A stretch of 20,000 bases of DNA from positions 1-20,000 of the forward strand of contig CAJNDS010002113.1 in assembly GCA_905221605.1 (NCBI GenBank), read 5' to 3'. Numbering within the stretch: position 1 is the stretch's first letter; the number at the start of each line of letters is the position of its first letter. This document shows, piece after piece, positions 17,148 to 20,000 of this stretch. Source of the DNA: Symbiodinium natans. Taxonomy: Eukaryota > Sar > Dinophyceae > Suessiales > Symbiodiniaceae. A program made the position numbers and the translations under genes. The notes beneath the pieces are model-generated. The model was not told the DNA's origin. It searched no databases and saw only the letters and a list, made by a program, of their open reading frames with translations.

Positions 17148-17222
17148 TCCCGAAAACAGGGGACCCTGCTAGTAGAGGCCCATGTTGACCATGACGTGCT
17201 GCGCCATCTTTCTCTTTTAAGC
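17148..17222 (-). repeat. Inverted duplicate spacer, arm A
   Basis: Its reverse complement matches 18361-18433 almost throughout, for example TCCCGAAAACAGGGGACCCT and AGTAGAGGCCCATGTTGACC in this arm. It is bounded on both sides by CCCTAAA/CCCGAAA repeats. Confidence 0.93.
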
Positions 17223-17356
17223 CTAAACCCTAAACCCGAAACCCTAAACCCGAAACCCTAAACCCTAAACCCTAAACAAGCAAAATGCCAAACAATCAAC
17301 GCTTCAGGCTCTAGACCCCCAGAATGTCTGAGTCCCAAGGTCCGAAGCCCCATTAA

Positions 17357-17382
17357 CCCCCCCCCCCCAAAAAAAAAAAAAA
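17357..17382 (+). repeat. C12-A14 homopolymer junction
   Basis: Twelve C followed by fourteen A. Lengths may be uncertain in the read data. Confidence 0.9.
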
Positions 17383-17789
17383 TGCCCTAAATGAACCCTA
17401 AAACCTCCAGGCCCTAAACCCTAAACCCTAAACCCTAAACCCTAAACCCTAAACCCTAAACCCTAAACCCTAAACCCCCCCAAGCAAACAGGCACATCAG
17501 AGCGTGTGTCGCCTCACTCGGCTTGGGCAGGAATCTTTGAGCAGGCTTCGCCAAAGCTTTTGATCGACTCAGCACCTGCGGGCTGCAAGGGTCTAGGGCG
17601 TTGGGGTTTAGGAACGTTTAGGGTCTGGGGTTTAGGGTTTAGGGTTTAGGGTCTAGGGCGTTGACCCTAGGGTTTAGGGTTTAGGGTTTAGGGTTTAGGG
17701 TTTAGGGTTTAGGGTTCAGGGTTTAGGGTTTAGGGTTTAGGGTTTAGGGTTCAGAGTTTAGGATTTAAGGTTTAGGGTCGGGTCTAGGG

Positions 17790-18099
17790 CGTAAGCATCG
17801 ACTTTCACAAGTTCCACCCTCTGCGTAGCGAAAAGCCCTGGCTGACCCCATGCGAGCCAAGCATGTCTTTCACTGCTCCGACACAGCCCCGCGGATTCTG
17901 GGTGTTTTTGATGCATAAGGCCCAAGAACCTTTTAAGGGAGGTAAGGGACCATACTAAGGGCCCATTAAACTACAATTAGGCATCCCCACAAGGGCACCC
18001 ACTACGCGGCCACCATAATCCTGAAGGAAGAACACCGACGCCGACCAAAACCATAATCGTGTAAGCCCTGTTTCAATATGAGGCTAGGCTCCAGAGCCC
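17790..18099. other. Spacer without a recognised gene
   Basis: GC-rich unique sequence between a TTTAGGG block and a CCCTAAA block. I see no coding region, tRNA or repeat in it. Confidence 0.5.
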
Positions 18100-18360
18100 C
18101 CAAACCCTACACCCTACACCCTAAACCCTAAACCCTAAACCCTAAACCCTACACCCTAAACCCTAAACCCTAAACCCCCTAAACCCTATAAACCCTAAAC
18201 CCTAACCCCCGAACCCATGCCCGCCTTGGGTGGCGCGGGCGCCGCCTCGAAGAATGTCCCAGCCAGGAGCCTGCACTCCGCTTTTTTGAGGGTTTAGGGT
18301 TTAGGGTTTGGGGTTTAGGGTTTAGGGCTTAGGGTTTAGGGTTTAGGGTTTAGGGTTTAG

Positions 18361-18433
18361 GGTTAAAGGAGAAAGATGGTGCAGCATGGTCAACATGGGC
18401 CTCTACTAGCAGGGTCCCCTGTTTTCGGGAGGG
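18361..18433 (+). repeat. Inverted duplicate spacer, arm B
   Basis: Reverse-complement partner of 17148-17222, differing by a few substitutions and a ~5-bp deletion (GCAGCATGG against GCAGCACGTCATGG). It is preceded by a TTTAGGG block, mirroring the CCCTAAA block next to arm A, so the repeat and spacer were copied together. Confidence 0.93.
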
Positions 18434-18536
18434 GTCTTGGGGGGTTTAGGGCTCAGGGGCTAGGATGGCTAGACTATTGCCCAGTTCTGGGGGGGTTTTG
18501 GGGGGTTAGGGCTCAGGGGTTAGGATCGCCTAAACT
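18433..18536 (+). repeat. Two-copy ~60-bp tandem repeat
   Basis: GGTCTTGGGGGGTTTAGGGC (18434) and GGTTTTGGGGGGTTAGGGCT (18494), each followed by CAGGGG.TAGGAT.GC and TA.AC. It lies directly after inverted arm B. Confidence 0.8.
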
Positions 18537-19034
18537 AGGGTCCTCTTTGGGGTGTTTTTTTAAGGTTTAGGGCTTAGAGTTTAGGATTTCGTCCCCTATA
18601 AAACCCGGCACCCCCTTCATGCTTCTTTTTAGGGGGCTTAGGGAGTCAGGTACCTCAAGTCCCTCAATAGAAGACCCCAACAAGCCCCCCCCCCAACTTG
18701 GTGAACCCTCCACATGTTTCCATTGATTCGCTGAACTCTGGGCTTCGAAAACAGCCCTACTTGAAGAGTTCTCAATGGGTAGTTCTCACTGGGGTTGTAA
18801 GTAGTGGTTTTAACCTTGTTTAGGGGGTACTTATAACCCTAAACCCTAAACCCTAAACCCTAAACCCTAAACCCTAAACCCTAAACCCTAAACCCTAGAC
18901 CCTAAACCCTAAACCCTAAACCCTAGTGTCACCTTTCAGGTCTCCCTGCCTATCCAGATCGGTCTCGTCATCCGGCTCCAGAGGCGGGCTGGGCTCCCTG
19001 GCTTTTGCCTTGAAAAAGCGGAGCTGCGACGCGC

Positions 19035-19205
19035 TAAACCCCCAAACCCCTAAACCCCTAGACCCCAAGACCCCTAGACCCCAAGACCCCTAGACCCCAA
19101 GACCCCTAGACCCCTAAACCCCTATAACCCCTATAACCCCTATAACCCCTAAACCCCTAAACCCCTAAACCCCTAAACCCCTGAACCCCTAAACCCCTAA
19201 ACCCG
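19035..19205 (-). repeat. Octamer CCCCTAAA array with two variant sub-blocks
   Basis: The unit is 8 bp rather than 7. Ordered zones: CCCCTAAA, then alternating CCCCTAGA/CCCCAAGA (four rounds), then CCCCTATAA (three rounds), then CCCCTAAA again. The zoning shows successive amplification of single variants. Confidence 0.93.
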
Positions 19206-19595
19206 CGGAAGGAGGATGCCACAGGAAAAGAGTTTTGGGACCCGACTCGCTGTTTGGGTCTTGCGCTTGGAAAGACCTGCCGTCGCAGACTCAGACACTC
19301 CGGAGTTTAGGGTTCTTGTTAAGGGCCTTAAAATGAAGATACCATCGGCGTATGTGGCAAATCATATGATATGCGTACTATGGTGGCTTACTGTAAGTTC
19401 CTTGACAAGGGCTCTGAAAGTGACAACATGACCGCACATTCGACTGGCATGCTGTCAAGTTTGAAGTAAACTGAATATTTGGCCTCCAGGGACGTTTTGG
19501 ATCAATTTCATCAAGCTTGGGTTTTTTGATGGGACGGGGCCTTGCATAGACAAACAACTTTGCAAACTCAGAATGATATCTCATACATTGTAGAG
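19206..19595. other. Spacer without a recognised gene
   Basis: About 390 bp, less GC-rich than other spacers. A 68-codon minus-strand frame (19378-19584) contains PRPIKKPKLDEIDPKRPW and starts at an ATG, but I recognise no family and cannot call it coding. A single TTTAGGG occurs at ~19304. Confidence 0.4.
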
Positions 19596-20000
19596 CTTAG
19601 GGTTTAGGGTTTAGGGTTTCGGGTTCAGGGTTTGGGGTTTAAGCTTTCCAGTCGCTAGGGAGTACGGCACTTGAAAGAACCGACTCTTCTCCCCCTCTCG
19701 ACCAGCAATACCCCGTAAACGCCTTATTTAGGGTACTCAGATCCCTACTTGTCACTGCCCATTAACCTCCAAGTAGCAGATACTAAGGCTTCCAAAAAGT
19801 CACAGTTTCGGCAATACAGGGGCCTTGATGAGTAGAGTAGGGCCTTGGGGGGGGGTTAGTCTACGATAATTTTCTCGGAAATCCCGATGTCAGTAGCGCC
19901 AGTTCCCCTAGCTGACCGAGTTGCCCTAGCCGCCCTAAACCCTAAACCCTAAACCCTAAACCTTAAGCCCTAAACCCTAAACCCTACAAACCCTAAACCC

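Larger units (their letters stand above)
10660..20000. repeat. Mosaic of inverted telomere-type repeat blocks
   Basis: About 30 blocks of 7-bp TTTAGGG/CCCTAAA-type repeat, each ~30-250 bp, switch orientation along the region. CCCTAAA orientation: ~10660-10690, 10829-10886, 11087-11231, 11862-11907, 12867-12950, 13088-13184, 13286-13351, 15753-15812, 16113-16184, 17078-17148, 17220-17278, 17412-17480, 18100-18212, 18835-18926, 19035-19205, 19936-20000. TTTAGGG orientation: ~11344-11389, 12004-12068, 12261-12320, 13506-13578, 14407-14521, 14661-14880, 15612-15665, 15924-15968, 16284-16530, 16680-16715, 16862-16992, 17589-17789, 18287-18365, 19596-19642. Spacers are GC-rich and non-coding. Some blocks are perfect, others strongly degenerate, suggesting different ages. 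Confidence 0.93.

Noticed and set aside
10660-20000. A true chromosome end
   Set aside because: Orientation of the repeats flips many times and unique spacers intervene; at most this is subtelomeric or interstitial.
10660-20000. CRISPR array
   Set aside because: Repeats are 7-8 bp telomere-type units in tandem, spacers are irregular, and the genome is eukaryotic.

Overview
This window looks like nuclear DNA of a photosynthetic dinoflagellate. A suessialean such as Polarella or a Symbiodiniaceae member is a guess; the phylum-level call is firmer. The evidence is: (i) three head-to-tail, intronless, almost identical genes for a chlorophyll a/c-type light-harvesting protein; (ii) a decayed copy of the dinoflagellate spliced-leader core at the same place, 45 nt upstream of each of those starts; (iii) every supported gene on the minus strand, as in dinoflagellate one-way gene blocks; (iv) GC-AG as well as GT-AG introns; (v) very abundant TTTAGGG/CCCTAAA repeats.

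Layout: 1-618, AT-rich, no gene seen. 619-2370 (-), a two-exon gene joining an armadillo-repeat region to a TIR-like domain across a 78-nt intron; the frame holds through the junction to the stop. 2371-2999, no gene seen. 3000-6670 (-), a light-harvesting array of three intact units with a 1143-1144 bp period, plus one truncated relic at its downstream end. 6671-7383, no gene seen. 7384-7918 (-), partial gene for a short HMG-box-like protein. 8513-9854 (-), gene for a parallel beta-helix protein. The last two genes are each interrupted by a copy of the same ~105-111 bp AT-rich element, with terminal inverted repeats and a 4-bp target duplication. In each case the element plus one duplication copy is an intron, which is the signature of an introner. 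Another intron of the beta-helix gene is filled with telomere-type repeats.

10660-20000 holds no gene I can support. It is a mosaic of about 30 blocks of TTTAGGG-type repeats in both orientations, with variant and drifting forms (TTTGGGG, CCCCTAAA, CCCGAAA/CCCTAAA alternation, GGGTAT-like). These are separated by ~70-700 bp GC-rich spacers. One spacer recurs in inverted orientation 1.2 kb away, and a cluster of perfect hairpins lies at 11950-12501. Transcription of the gene half runs leftward, away from this repeat-rich half; a subtelomeric or ectopic telomere-seeded region is an inference.

The genes do not form one pathway. The most notable points are the introner pair, the ARM-TIR architecture (reminiscent of SARM1), the homogenised light-harvesting array with relict leader, and the inverted telomeric mosaic. 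All exon joins were derived by hand from reading frame and splice dinucleotides and lack transcript support.
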